From NCBI GenBank assembly GCA_016271365.2, contig JADMNL010000022.1:222184501-222248500 (forward strand): DNA of 64,000 bases, written 5' to 3'. Both the position numbers and the translations under genes were made by a program. This DNA comes from Neoceratodus forsteri. Lineage: Eukaryota; Chordata; Ceratodontiformes; Ceratodontidae. The notes beneath the pieces are model-generated. The model did no database searches, had not been told where the DNA came from, and saw nothing but the letters and a program-made list of their open reading frames with translations. Below are positions 1 to 12,137 of this stretch, piece by piece. Position 1 is the stretch's first letter. Every line of letters begins with the position of its first letter.

Positions 1-2450
1 AATATGACTGGACCTAGAAGTCCCAGTCAAAAGCCTGGCCGCCGCGTTCTGCACCAGCTGCAAGTGGCGGATATCAACCCCTGGAAGCTCTAGGTGGAGG
101 GAATTGCAGTAATCAAGGTGGGTGGTGATGAAGGCATGGACCAGTGTAGGAAGATCATCTAGAGGAACCAAGTGTTTCACCCAGGTGATATTCCTCAGAT
201 GGTAGAAAGAAGATTTGATGACAGCCTACACCTGAGATTTCAGTGTCAAACCGTCATCAAAAAATAACGCAAATGTTACGCACTCGGTCTGAGGTAGTGA
301 GCTGTTTGCCATTGATCGAAAGAATTGATGCCTGTCCAGCCCCCAAACCCACCCCCGGATGACCAGGGTCCACTACCAACACTTCAGTCTTGTCTGGATT
401 CTATCTCAGCCAGCAGGTACTCATCCAAGTTCTGATCTTGGTAAGGCAGTTTTTTAGCACAGAGACTGCATCATTCTGTCCAGGCAGAAAAGACATATAC
501 AGTTGAGTATCATCTGCATAGCAGTGAAAACTCAAACTGTATCACCTGCTGATGTCTCCCAATGGCAGCATGTTCACTGCAAACAACATGAGGGCCAAAA
601 TGGAGTCCTGTGGCAACCCTCAGGGCAGGGAGTGAGTGCCAGAGGGAATAAATTCCAGTAGCAACTCTCTCAGACCTGTCCATGAGGAATGAGTAAAACC
701 CTATGAGGACTGTACCAGACAGCCCACAAAGAAGCTGCAGGCACTCCAGCAGCACACCATGGTCTACAGTGTCAAATGCTGCAGAGAAATCAAGAAGGAC
801 CAGAATGGTACATGGTACATGCCTTTCGATCTCTTGCCATCAGAGATCATTCAATACTCAGACAAGTGCAGTCTCTGTACTGTGCTTCTTCCTAAATCCA
901 GAGTGGAGAGAATCATAGACCTTGTGAGTTGTAAGGTGATCATCCAGTTGCAGCACAACCAGCATTTCAGTAACCTTACCAACAAATGGTAGGTTAGAGA
1001 TAGGCCAGTAGTCAGATAGACAGTCTGAGTCCAAGGAGGATTTTTTAAGGAGTGGCCGAATGACCGCATCCTTAAGGGGGTCTGGAAAGACCCCCCCCAC
1101 CTCCAAGGACCTCAGAAAGGATCAGGCAGATAACATCTACACAACCCACAAAAAGGGATGTAGGGCCCGGATCCAAACTACAACTGGTTGGGCGCAGTGG
1201 ATGGTCTTCACAATGTTCGTGAATTCTGGCCGGCAGAAATCTGACCAGATAGACTGAGTGCATGCCACTTCGTGCCAATCACCACAGTCCCACAGAGGAG
1301 AGGCTGGGCCAATGCCAGACCTGATGCTGGCAAGCTTATCTGCGAAGAATTGAGCGAACTCCTCACATTTTAGCTGAGAAAAGGTTTATCTGGGCTGGAG
1401 ACAGATTGGATTGCACAATCTGTCAACAGTCTGGAAAAGTTGAGCTGGTTGATTCTGCACAGCAGAAATCTCCCTGGACAGGAATTCTGTCTTCTTACGG
1501 GTGATTTCTGACTGATAGCCATCATAATGTGACATCAACTTAAGCCTGTCAGCATCAAGGCTGGACTTTCTTCAGGCTCTCTCCATCCTTCAACCGACTC
1601 ACCTGAACTCCTTCAAGGAACCCTCAAACCAAGGGTTCCTTGGGCGAAGGGTGAGGGGCTGAACACGAACAGGAGCAATCTTGTCCAGGGCATCTCCCAC
1701 AGCCTTATTATAGGCCAATACGAGATCACCTGGACTCATGCATTCACCTGACAAACCTGATAGGTCCAGTACCACTGATAGATCACTAGGGATAACTCCC
1801 CTTAAAGGGTGGTACTGAACTATCTCCGTAGGGGCAGACCTATTGGAGGGGACCCTGAAGCTGAACCTTATGGTGTGATGGTCAGACCAACTGACTGGTT
1901 CCACCCCAAGTCAGTTATCTCCATACCCAAAAGAAAGATCAGATCCAATGAGTGACCCCCTACATGGGTTGAGGAGGTAACTACCTGTGTGAGACCCAGT
2001 GTTGTCATCAGCTGGAGGAGATTTTGTCTAAAATGTGAAAGTTCATAGTCGACCCAGGCATTGAAGTCCCCCTGAACTATCCATCTGCGGGACCACATCA
2101 TGTCAACGATGAAGTCCGCTATCTCCTGCAGGAATTCTCTGCCATCTCCTGGTGGATGGTAGATGAGGAGTATAACGCAACCTACACCACCTCCCAGGAT
2201 ATACTCAAAGGATCTGGTGCTTCTCAAGGGCACATCCACAAGGCCCAGCTCAGACTTAAATATAATGGCCACACCCCTGCTCCTATGAGCCAGTCTTGGC
2301 CGGTGTATCACCAAGAACCCAGCTGGAACTGCAGAGGGCAATACAAGGCCTGCATTTTCATCCAGCCAGGTCTGTTGATGCAAGCCAGATCAGTTGTTCC
2401 AACAAGATCAGCTGTAATAGCCATATGTTTAAGGGTGGGCGTTGCCTAAC
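1..2450 (-). mobile_element. L2-type LINE fragment (endonuclease + reverse transcriptase)
   Basis: This is a non-LTR retrotransposon of the CR1/L2 group read on the minus strand. Its endonuclease part (about 2450-1600) has WLDE near the start, a GDFN motif near 2085 and a WSDHH motif near 1885. The RT part begins around 1106 with a string resembling RPLLKK..LD...L..Y.PISNLPF and STETAL, typical of L2. The catalytic YADD box is at 509-520. At 1-160 the minus strand reads the C-terminal LDYCNSL..GV..RHLQ..QNAAARLL region. The element is cut at its 3' end by the window edge and lacks the start of the endonuclease. At least four frame breaks and several stops show it is dead. Assignment to L2 rather than another CR1-group clade rests on these motifs by eye. 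Confidence 0.85.
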
Positions 2451-3125
2451 TTCTTGTAGAGGTTTAACTGTGGGCTCATATGACTCTAGCATGTATATTT
2501 AACAGGTAACCTCAGCGGAAGAGGTATTTGAAACTGGTGACTGGCAGCGATCTTTAATGACATGAGTCATTACTTACAACATTAGCTGTAAAAGCTATTT
2601 TAACAATATCTGAGAAAACTAACTACAGATTGAGCAAGAATCTTATTAGTATGTCAGAAATGCATTTTTGTGTTTCACTTACTAAAAATACTGCTGCTTT
2701 AAAATAGTTTAAATGCCATTAAGATGGAGAAATAATGAGAACTGGAGTTTAAGGCAAGTCCCCCCCCCCAGGGGATCTTCTTGAGAAAGAGGGGTGTGGG
2801 GATTGGCTGGAGAGAGTCTGAAGGTTTATACTGGGACGATATGCAATATTGTTGGATCAGTACCTGAGGAAGGCCGACCACCATGCAAGATGGCAGCTTA
2901 ATTAATTGTAGCTGCAAAACTGTCAACTAAATCATAAAAAATACTACAGAGGGGGAGAACATTGAGAGCCATAAGCAGCAGCATGTACCAGGGCAGACAG
3001 TTAACTCCAGAAAGATACCAGCACTGCAGATTGCTGCCCAACGATTCCGGAGAACATAATTTACCAGCTTTGGACCAGGCACCCACTAAACAGCACCAAT
3101 ACTCTGGTTGATTCTGGACTCAAAA

Positions 3126-3848
3126 ATGAGCACAGAAAATTCACCAGACATCAGCTTGGAGCACCTGGGTACTGTGCTTGCCAGGGTCCTTGCAGACACA
3201 GCTGAGCTAAGGAAACCACCGCAGATATTAAAAAAGAAATACAATACATGGATTCCAGAATCTGAAAGGTGGAAAACAGGTTGAATGATGTGGAAGGTAC
3301 TGCAGCCATAACAAAGGCACAAGTAGGAGAGCAACAGGCTAAAATTAACTACTTAATGGACAAAATAAAAGATCTGGAGAACCGTTGGAGGAGGAACAAC
3401 ATACATACTGTGGGATTCAAAGAGGGGTGTGAAATCCCAGACACTACCAGATTTCTTCAATCGGTGATCCCTATAATTCTAAATGTCCCAGACTGCCCAC
3501 CTATAGTAATAGAGAGGGTGCATAAAAGTCTGGCCCCAAGGCCTAGGCCAGGGCAACCTCCTCGGCCAATCCTGGCAAAACTGCTCCGATTCTGTCAGGG
3601 ACAATATCCTTTATCTTGCCCATGAGAGAGGCCCTTTGATCTGGCAGGGCTACACGATCCATCTATTTCAGGACTTTTCAGTGGAATTATCAAGCCATAA
3701 AGGAACCTTCACAGCAGTGAAGCAGCAGCTATCCCACATGGGCTATCAATACTCCATGCAGTACCCCGCCATGCTGAATGTTTCAGTAAATGGTGTACAA
3801 CACTCATTTCAAGACCCAGAGTTCATGGAGCACTTCATTAAGAACTGA
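3126..3848 (+). pseudogene. L1 ORF1 (RNA-binding protein), frameshifted
   Basis: This is a broken copy of the L1 ORF1 protein, the nucleic-acid-binding chaperone that coats LINE RNA. An ATG at 3126 opens a frame that shifts near 3230. From 3269 the frame reads a coiled-coil-like stretch followed by DLENRWRRNNIHTVGFKEG, which matches the conserved start of the L1 ORF1 RRM (usual form: DLENRsRRnNlri.G..EG). A second break near 3625 is followed by LFQDFSVELSS and a Y.MQYPAML segment with NG further on, the usual C-terminal domain. The order coiled coil, RRM, C-terminal domain fits L1/Tx1 ORF1. At least two frameshifts make it non-functional. Confidence 0.7.
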
Positions 3849-4285
3849 CTGCATACATCAACCTCAGAGCACCAGATGGATACAAGACCACTGCCTGCTA
3901 CCCCTAAACTGAACCCGCAGCCCCACATGTCTGAATTCAACAATAAAGGGAACATGGCAACAGACTCCACCTGGCAAGCAGTCAAGAGAAATCAGGGTGA
4001 CAAAGATTGTGAGGTAAGATGAAAAGGGAATCAAATCTTGAGAAACACCGATCCCATAGCAGGAGCAGAAGCACAGGCTCCCCTGACTCGGCACAGGGCT
4101 TTACCACATTGGCAGGCACCAACAGACATGCTCCCCTCAAGGTGCAAGATGAACCTCCTGAGGGACTTACTGGGGCTTTGATAGAAATTAGGGACAGTTG
4201 CACTCTCTCTGGGGATACCAGATCATGGGCCGATGGGGCAGATGAGACCCACCCCTTTCAGTGCTCACATCCTCAGGCACAGAGG

Positions 4286-4327
4286 ATCCCTGTACACCCA
4301 AGAAAAATCCCTGTACACCCAAGAAAG
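4286..4327. repeat. 21-bp tandem duplication in L1 fragment
   Basis: Two adjacent copies of a 21-bp unit starting ATCCCTGTACACCC lie at 4286-4306 and 4307-4327. They differ only at the last position (A versus G). This looks like a local replication duplication with no evident function. Confidence 0.75.
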
Positions 4328-4351
4328 AAGGCCCAAACCAGTGACTGTGGC

Positions 4352-4427
4352 ATAAATGGTCTGCTTGAAGGTGATCAAGCCTGGGTGGCTGAAATCTTCA
4401 CAGAGACATGAAGGAGCCGCTATGGTC
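4352..4427 (+). mobile_element. Short CR1 endonuclease fragment, inverted relative to CR1 'A'
   Basis: This stretch is nearly the exact reverse complement of about 7124-7190 inside CR1 'A'. Both encode KPGWLKSSQRHEGAA, part of the CR1 endonuclease. Here it reads on the plus strand, immediately beside the 3' end of the minus-strand CR1 'A'. It could be a separate truncated CR1 or a by-product of the insertion of 'A', such as template switching. Confidence 0.65.
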
Positions 4428-4559
4428 GGTCCCTTGAAGCTGAGCATACGAACATGCGAAAATTGTCAGCAGATAAAGGCCTAGAGGTCTATCAAGTCTG
4501 ATCGAATGTGCAGGTAGCACCCCTTATTCTGCATCTGCCCCTCTCTTCATCCCTTCCCC

Positions 4560-7540
4560 TCCATTGACCCTCCTTCTTGTCCTGTCCCATCCCCTTTTGA
4601 AGCAGTCCACTGTTCTACTGGATACCACTTCTGCAGGTAACGCATTCTACCCAGCTACCACCCTCTCTATAAAATGTAAAAAAGTGTCTCCTCATCTCCC
4701 TCCTAAACCTTCCTCCCTCGAGTCTCATTTTGTGACCCCTGGTGTCCTTCCCCTCCCTTACTCTGAACAGCTCCTCTGTACCTGTCATGTTTATTCCTTT
4801 CGTGTACTTAAAGGTTTCAATCATGTCACCCCGTCCCTCCTCTCCTCCAGCGAGTACATGTTCAACTTACTCAGCCTCCTCTTGTATGATAAGTCCCCCA
4901 GCCCCTTGATCATCTTTGTCACCCTGCACAGCACCCCCTCCAGTAACTTAACGTCCCTCTTCAGATATGGGGGCCAGTACTGCATGCAGTACTCCAAGTG
5001 CAGTCTAACTAATGACCTATACAGTGGCAGAATCACCTCCTCCCTCCTTGAGGATATACCGCTTGCAATACAACCCAGCATTTTGTTGACCTTTGCAGCT
5101 GCCTTCCTACATTGTGCCGAGTTGTTCTTTGACCCTGTAATGAGCACCCCCAGATCCTTCTCCTCCTCTGTCTGGGCTAGCTGAACTCCCCCCAGCTGGT
5201 AATGCCTCCTTGGGTTCTTCATCTCAAAATGCAGCACTCTGCACTTTTTGGCATTAAACCCCAGTTGCCAGGTGTCTGACCAGGTTTCAAGCTTTGCCAG
5301 ATCATCCTGCAACCCCTGCCATCCCCCTAGGTCATCCACCACCGCCGCTTCAATTTTGGTATCATCAGCAAACAGACTGATCTTGCTCTTGATGTCCAAT
5401 GATATGTCTGCAATGAATATCCCAAACAACACTGGTCTCAACACCGAGCCCTGCGGAACACCGCTCATCACTACCCTTGGGTGTGAGAGCTCCCCACCCA
5501 TCACCACCCTCTATTTGCCTTCACTGAAGCCAGTTCCCTACCCATCTCACCAGCTTTGCACCTGCCCCTGTGCCTTCTAACTTACTTCCCAGCCTCCCAT
5601 GCGGCACCGAGTCGAATGCCTTACTGAAGTCCAGATACAGGACATCCACTGCATGGCCCCTGTCCAGTTGCCTAGTTACCCAGTCATAGAACTCCACCAG
5701 GTTGGTTTGGCAGGATTTGCCACATATGAAGCTATTCTGTCTGCTGTCCTGTAGTCCTTTGGCCTCTAGGAGGGCCACCAGCCTCTTCTTTAGGATAGTC
5801 TCCATTAGCTTACCCACAATGGATGTGAGGCTCACCGGTCTGTAGTTCCCCGGTTCATCCTTGGGGCCACTCTTGTGGAGGGGCACCACATGAACCATTC
5901 TCCAGTCCTGAGGTACTCACCCTGAGTGTAGTGAGGCATTAAACAGGTCTGCCAAAGATCCAGCAAGGACCCCTGCCAGCTTCTTCAGTACCCTGGGGAG
6001 GATGCCATCTGGGCCTGGCGCCTTGTCCACCCTCAGTGCCTTCAAACCCTCCTGAACTCTGTCTCCTCCATGATTTCCCATCTGTCACCCCCCCCCCATT
6101 TCTGTGTCCCCCTTGGTGTCCCCCCCTCTTCTCCTTAGTAAATTCGAGCAGAAGTAATCATTTAGTGCTTCTGCCTTATCGCACCCTGCTTCCACCCAAC
6201 CCCCCTCCTTTCTAATCCTTACTATTCCTTACTATGTGGTCCTTACAGCTCCTTTTCTCCCTGATGTACCTAAAGAAGTTCTTCTCCCCCGTCTTAATGC
6301 CTTGTGCCAGTCTGAGCTCTGTAGATGCCTTGGCTCCCCTTACTGCTTGTGTCACCTCCTTCGATTCCGTCAAGTACTCCTCCCTGTCCTCCCCCCTCCC
6401 TGTTTTCTTGTACCTCCTAAAGGCAGCTCTTTTCCTCTTTACCTTTTCCATGACCTCCTTGCTCAATCAGCTCGGTTTCTTAGCCCTAGCCTTCTTGCTC
6501 TGGGCCTTGCAGCAGGTTTTGGTTGTCTCCACTATCCCCAGCCTTATGAGCTCCCACCTCTGGTTAGTGTCCATACTAGGTTGAATTCTGGCCAGGTACC
6601 CTTTTACCACTTCCTCCATCCTCCCAAAGTCATCCCTCCTGAAGTCCAGCACTCTTGTGCCAGATTCCACTCCTTCCTTGCCCATCTCCAATGGAGCCCT
6701 ACTGAGTGGTGGTCACTCCCTGACAGCAGTTCTTCCACCGTAAGTTCTCTTACAAAGTCCCCATTTGCCAGCACAAGGTCAAGGGTATTCCCTAACCTGG
6801 TTGGTTCACTGACCATTTGCAGCAGGAAGCTGTCCTGGAAGGCATCCAGCAGTACCTGCTCCCTTCTGTTCCTGGTTGTTGGGGTATTCCAGTCCACTCC
6901 TGGCATGTTGAAGTCCCCCACAATCACCACACTACCCTTCTCGCAGGTCCTCCTGATCTGTCCCGCTAGTTCCCTGTCTAACTCCTCCGTCTGAGATGGC
7001 GGCCTGTACACCACTCCCATTCTGAGAATCCTATTCTTGGAATCCTGGATTTGCATCCAAAGTGACTCCGTACTACCCTCCTCCTCTTCCTCCCTTACAC
7101 ACTTCAGTCCTTCCTTCACATATCACTATAGCGGCTCCTTCATGTCTCTGTGAAGATTTCAGCCACCCAGGCTTGATCACCTTCAATGTGCTATACAGTG
7201 CCACCCCTCCTCCTTTCCCAATCACCCTGTCCTTACGAAATAACCTGTACCCTGGTACAGACAGGTCCCAGTCATTGTATTGGGTGGCCCATGTTTCTGT
7301 GATGGCTGCAATGTCCACCTCTCCCTCTGCCATGAGCACCTGTAACTCCGCAGTTTTCCTTCCAAGGCTCCTAGCATTAAGGGTAACCACCTTCCACCCT
7401 TCCCCCCTCCCATCCTGCCCTCCTTTACTAGCATCACTAATAGTACTTGCCATTTGTCCTTTGTCACTGTTATGGGGGGTAAGCTCATATGGTTTCCCAA
7501 CCTGTGGTCTCTGCATGTCTCTTGCCCACTTGCCACCCAC
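4560..7540 (-). pseudogene. CR1 'A' ORF2: AP endonuclease + reverse transcriptase
   Basis: This is the decayed replication polyprotein of CR1. The N-terminal endonuclease (7540-6640) shows LNARSL, AAITETW, GGGVALY, YRPPSQ, GDFNMPGVDW, LDLVL and GSDHHSV, the standard APE-type motifs. The linker (6691-6212) is rich in Lys and Arg. The RT (about 6050-4821) includes PLHKSG, NYRPVSLTS, LYLDFSKAFD, SGVPQGSVL and the catalytic FADD at 5361-5372. The C-terminal part has W..GFNAKKC, LGCI..G and PLYRSLVR.HLEYC. Frames switch near 7100, 6700, 6000 and 5515, so no full protein can be made. Downstream it runs into the short CR1 3' tail. Confidence 0.85.
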
Positions 7541-7545
7541 CGCTC

Positions 7546-8723
7546 CTAGTTTAAATTCCCTACTTCCTCTATGTACTCCTCCATCCTCTGTTTCAACACT
7601 TTCTTTCCCTCCTCACTCAGGTGTAGTCTGTCCTTGGCATACAGACTACTGTTTTCCCAGGTCCCTCCCATCCCCTCCAACAGCCCATACCCTTTAGCAT
7701 AACACCAGGTTCTTAGCCATCTGTTAAATTCCTCTATTCTCAACTTTCTTGTTGTGCTTGTCTTGAGCACTGGAAGTATCTCTGAAAAAGTTACTGATCT
7801 TCCTGCCCCCTCACATAATTGTCCTAGTTCCTCAAACCTCCTCTGGACTATATCTACTGTCTTGTCAGCCAAGTTGTTCGTCCCAAGATGTATAATTAAA
7901 TGAGGCTTGTTCCTACCCCTTCTAGCATATTTCAGAACAGATTGTCCCACCCTTTCCGCTGTCATTCCTGGCATGGCCTCCACCCAAATGCGACTATGCC
8001 TCTCCCCCTTGCTACCCCACCTGACTCCTCTTAGTATTGAGTCCTCCAGCACTAAGATTCCACCCTCTTACTCCCTGCTTGCTTCCATTCATCTCCATCT
8101 CCATCTCCCATTTCTGGCTCATTTTCTTCCTCCTGCACATTATTTCCCCCTTTTGCCCCTGTTGCAATTCTCCCAGCAGAACATCCCCCCGCTCCGGTTT
8201 GGTCCAGGCATTTATCAATTACTTCTCCAATTGCATCACTTCCCTCCTCCTTCTTCCCCTCTAGCAGTGCAAAACTGTTTTCTGAAGACGCTTCACAAAT
8301 GCTCACTTCCTCTCTCTTCATATTAACCTGTTCCCTCCTTTCCACTCCATGACTGTTGCCACTTCTCCTCCTCCATCCACAAGTCCCTGTTTCCTCCTTC
8401 CTTTTGTCATTTGTCTCCTGATCTGGTTTCTCCAGCAATCGTTCTTCCTGGCCTGGGCCCCTTCATCTCTTCTTCCCTTCTTCTGACCCTTTCTTCACCA
8501 CTGTTGGCTCAAATCGCCCTCCCTCATCTTTCCTCCTCCCTCCCTTCAGTATTGGGCTCAACCCGCCTCCAGTCTGCCTTACCTGTCTTAGTTCCTCCTG
8601 GAGAACCTCAATCTCCTTTCTAAGTTTCTCTATGTGGTTGCACACTAACCATCCCCCCACCCTCCAGGCAATTTTTAGAAAGACTGGTGCACCACAGTTG
8701 TTGCAGCCTACCACTCTACCCAT
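7546..8723 (-). pseudogene. CR1 'A' ORF1: Cys-rich + coiled coil + SGNH/esterase-like domain
   Basis: This is CR1 ORF1. The start is placed at the ATG at 8723 because the same MG.VV.C context opens ORF1 of CR1 'D'. Residues 1-50 contain a Cys-rich segment (CNNCGAPVF..C) followed by a leucine-rich coiled coil (IEKLRKEIEVLQEELRQV). A low-complexity acidic/basic linker follows (8438-8055). The C-terminal domain (8052-7546) is esterase-like: DSILRG (block I, with the usual Gly before Asp replaced by Glu), HLGTNNL (block III) and DRLHLS (Asp/His block). Published CR1 and related LINEs carry such an esterase domain in ORF1. One in-frame stop near 8463 and one frameshift near 8053 break it. Confidence 0.8.
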
Positions 8724-9249
8724 TGTGCTCGTTGCCCACCAGCCACCCCCCCACCCTTCCAAATGAAAGATACCAAACACCCCAAGTCTCCTCTCCCTCT
8801 ATCAGTGCAAAACATTCTTCTTTTTTAATTTCCCTTACCCCCTTTGTTGTACAAGTTCAGATAGATTGAGCAACTTCTTTTTACATGCCTATTCTTCCTA
8901 TTCACACCCAAAAAGAGACTTTAAGTAATTATTGCCTTCTTCAAACTCCTACTCCTCCTTTCCACAATGCAAAGAAATAACAGTGAAAGCTCCTCAATTT
9001 GCAGTTACTTCCCTTCCACTGAGATAGCAGTCACCTCTTCACTCGCTGCTGTTCCTTTTCTGGATGTCTACTCCTGCTATGACAGGTGCATGTCCTTTGC
9101 CCATTTGAGGAACATAGAAACGTAGAATTTGATGGCAGATAAGGACCGCTTGGCCCACCTAGTCTGCCCATTTTCCTACCTAACAGATAAACTGCAGATC
9201 CTAGTTAACCAACAGCTTACTTCCTCCTACCCCCCACTAGAACTGCCTT

Positions 9250-12082
9250 ATGCCTGTCCCATGCATTCTTGAAGTCCCCCACTGTTCTTGACTCCACAAC
9301 CTCCTCAGGAGGCTGTTCCATGCATCCACAACCCTCTCAGTGAAAAATATTTCCTCACATTACCTCTGAGCTGTCCCCCTATCTTCAAATCTGCTCCCTT
9401 GTTCTTGCACATCTCTTTTCTGGAAGATGCTACCCTCTTGGACTTTGTTAATTCCCTTAAGGTACTTGAAAGTTTCTATCATGTCCCCTCTCCCTTCTTT
9501 CCTCAAGGTATACATATTAAGCTCCTTTAGTCTTTCTTTGTATGTCTTCTGGTGCAGACCCTGCACCATTTTGGTTGCCCTCCTCTGGACAGCCTCCACT
9601 CTGTCTATGTCTTTGTGGAGATGGGGTCTCCAGAACTGCATACAGTACTCCAGATGGGGTCTCACCAACTGTCTGTACAGAGGGATAACAACTTCCTGTT
9701 TTCTACTATTGATGCCTCTTCCTATGCATCCCAGCCTTCCTTTCTGCCTTCTCACATTGCTTGCCCACCTTTAGGTCATCTGATATAATTACCCCCAGGT
9801 CCCTTTCTATTTTTACTGTTGTCAGTATCTCACCCCCCATTGTGTACGCTTCCCCTGGGTTTTTGTTTCCCATGTGCATTACCTTGCACTTCTTTGCATT
9901 GAATCTGAGCTGCCATACATTTGACCATTCCTCCAACCTTGCCAAGCCCCTTCTCATCCTTTCCACTCCATCTTGTGTATCAACCCTGTTGCAGATCTTT
10001 GTGTCATCTGCAAAGAGACATCCTTTCCTTCAGTTCCTCTGCAATGTCACTTATAAAGACATTAAAAGGACCGGTCCCAGTACTGAACCCTCTTGGTACC
10101 CTAGTAACCCTCCTTTCTTCACTGTGTACTCCATTTACTACTACCCTTTGCGTCCTGTTGTCTAGCCAATTTTTATCCAGGTTACCACCTTGGGACCCAC
10201 TCCAAGCTGGCTATCTTGTGTATTAATCTTTTGTGTGGGACTGTATCAAATGCCTTGCTAAAATCTAGGTAGGCCATGTCCACAGCCCCTCCGTGGGTCT
10301 ATTACTTTGGTCACCCAGTCAAAGAAATCTATTAGATTTGTCTGACACGACCTTCCCATCATGAATCCATGCTGCCTTGGGTCCTGTGCCCCACTGGCCT
10401 CTAGTACTCAACAATTCTTTCCTTCAGAAGTGATTCCATCATTTTCCCTACCACTGAGGTCAAAGTAACTGGTCTGTAGTTTCCTGCCTCTGTCCTGCTC
10501 CCACTTTTGTGAAGAGGAATCACATCTGCCCTTCTCCAGTCCTTGGGTGCCACCCCATCCTCCCATGATTTGTTAAAGAGAGTAGTCAGCGGTGTCACTA
10601 GTTCTACCCTTAGTTCTTTTAGAATTCTTGGGTGAATCCCATCAGGCCCCATTGCTTTGTCCACCTTCAATTTTATTAGTTCTTTCAGAACCCTTTCTTC
10701 TGTAAATGGACTGGTATCGACCCCCGTCTTCAGAGTGTTTCTCTTGTTTGGTTTAGGTAACTCTCCCTCCTCTTCCTTTGTGAATACTGAGCAGAAATAT
10801 TCGTTCAGTATCCCTGCTTTTTCACTGTCACCCTCTACCCACATTCCCTTCCCTTTATTAAGCTTCAGTATCCATCCTTTGGTCTTTCTTCGCTCTCTAA
10901 TGTACCTATAAAAGGTCTTATCCCCCTTCTTAACAGAATTGGCTATCCTTTCCTCGGTTTGGGCCTTTGCTATTCTGACTGCCTTCCCAGTCTCTTTCTG
11001 CTTTAACTGATAAAGTTCTCTGTCCTGCTCCTTCTGTGTTTCCTTATATTTCTTGAATGCTGTCCTTTTCTCTTTAACCTTCCCTGCCACCTCTTTTGAG
11101 AACCATAGCGGTTTTCCTTTGTTGTGTTTTATTGATTTGCTTTACACAAAGGCTTGTTGCCTCTGTGATGGCTGTTTTGATCACTCCCCATTGTTCCTCC
11201 ACCCCTCCTTCTTGCCTGTTTGGTAGTGCTTTTCTGAGGCACTCTCTCATTTTCCCAAAGTCAGCCGCCTAAAGTCCAGTACTCTTGCTTTTGTATGGCT
11301 TGATTGTATAGCAGTGTTTATCGAACCACACTGTTTGGTGGTCGCTTGTTCCCAGATGGCTACCCACTTCTAAATCTGAGATTCTTTCTCCATCCCCATT
11401 TGAGAGTATCAAGTCTAAGATTGCTCCCTCCCGAGTGGGTTCCAATACTAGCTGTCTGAGGCATGCCCCCTGTAGGGCATCAAGAATGACCCTGCTCTTG
11501 GATGTGCCTGCAGCAAAGGTGCTCCAATTAACATCTGGTATATTCAGGTCCCCCATCAACAATATCTCCCCTTTTTCTGTCATTCTAAGAAAGCCTTCTA
11601 TCATTTCCTTGTCCATACCCTCCCCCTGAGATGGGGGTCTGTATACAACCCCCATGCAGATTGTGGTGCCATTTCCTGTCTCCAGGGTGACCCAAAGTGC
11701 CTCATCTGCTCCCTGTTTACTCTTTAGTTCTTTTGCTTTGATCCCTTCCTTTATAGAGAGCTACTCCTCCTCCTCTTTTACCTTCCCTGTCCCTCCTGTA
11801 GATTGTGTATCCTGGTATGTTGACATCCCAGTCATGGTTCTCTGTGTACCATGTTTCTGTGACTGCCACAATATACAGGCAACCCTCTTCCATCAAGGCC
11901 ACTAGTTCAGGGAGCTTGTTATACAGACTACGGGCATTGGTACTCATCACCCTCCACTTTTTGATAGCCTTACCCCTTTTAGCTCCATTTCTGTCCTTAC
12001 TGCCTTTGCCTTTTTTTACATTTAAGTCTGTTCTGCTCCCTAATAACTTCTGTACCTTGGTGTTTACCTCACTAATCACCAT
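9250..12082 (-). pseudogene. CR1 'B' ORF2: endonuclease + reverse transcriptase
   Basis: The endonuclease (12082-11270) shows NARSLYNKLPELVAL, VAVTETW, GGGVALY, VYRPPSQGE, MGDLNIPDVNW and SDHQTVWF. The RT linker and fingers (11090-10401) form one 229-codon open stretch with VDKAMGPDGIHPRILKEL, PLHKSGS and NYRPVTLTSVVGK. The catalytic FADD box is at 10003-10014. The thumb and C-terminus (9966-9250) have W.LRFNAKKCKVMHMG, LGVIIS, LGCIGRGI and VRPHLEYCMQFW. Several frame changes (near 11270, 10400, 10000 and 9700) make it inactive. Confidence 0.85.
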
Positions 12083-12137
12083 GTTTTGTTGGGGGGAGGC
12101 TGGAATTTCCTGCTCCTTTTCAGTGCCTCCCCCTTGG

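Larger units (their letters stand above)
2890..4345 (+). mobile_element. L1/Tx1-clade LINE 5' fragment (ORF1 and inter-ORF)
   Basis: This is a plus-strand fragment holding an L1-type ORF1 (3126-3848) and the downstream stretch up to about 4345. ORF2 is missing; a small inverted CR1 piece and then CR1 'A' follow directly. The sequence before 3126 contains a run of nine C's near 2760 and no coding signal, and is probably the 5' untranslated region or flank. The stretch 3849-4345 carries an arginine/serine-rich reading frame (4019-4411) and a 21-bp tandem duplication. It may be the end of ORF1 or spacer. The left boundary is a guess. Confidence 0.6.
4443..9104 (-). mobile_element. CR1 LINE 'A', nearly full length
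   Basis: This is a minus-strand CR1 with both ORFs. The 3' end at 4443-4500 matches the CR1 tail seen in other copies here (catag-aacat-g followed by a GCAGATAAGG..GCCCA..AGTCTG block), although it is diverged. ORF2 occupies about 4560-7540 and ORF1 about 7546-8723. The 8724-9104 stretch is the presumed 5' untranslated region, pyrimidine-rich on the plus strand and without the tandem units found in CR1 'D'. The right limit is set only by the 3' tail of CR1 'B' at 9105. Length is about 4.6 kb, as expected for a complete CR1. Confidence 0.8.

Noticed and set aside
6236..6994. 252-codon plus-strand open frame over CR1 'A'
   Set aside because: It is antisense to the CR1 endonuclease and linker. 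Its length comes from the C/T-rich complement of the ORF2 coding strand.
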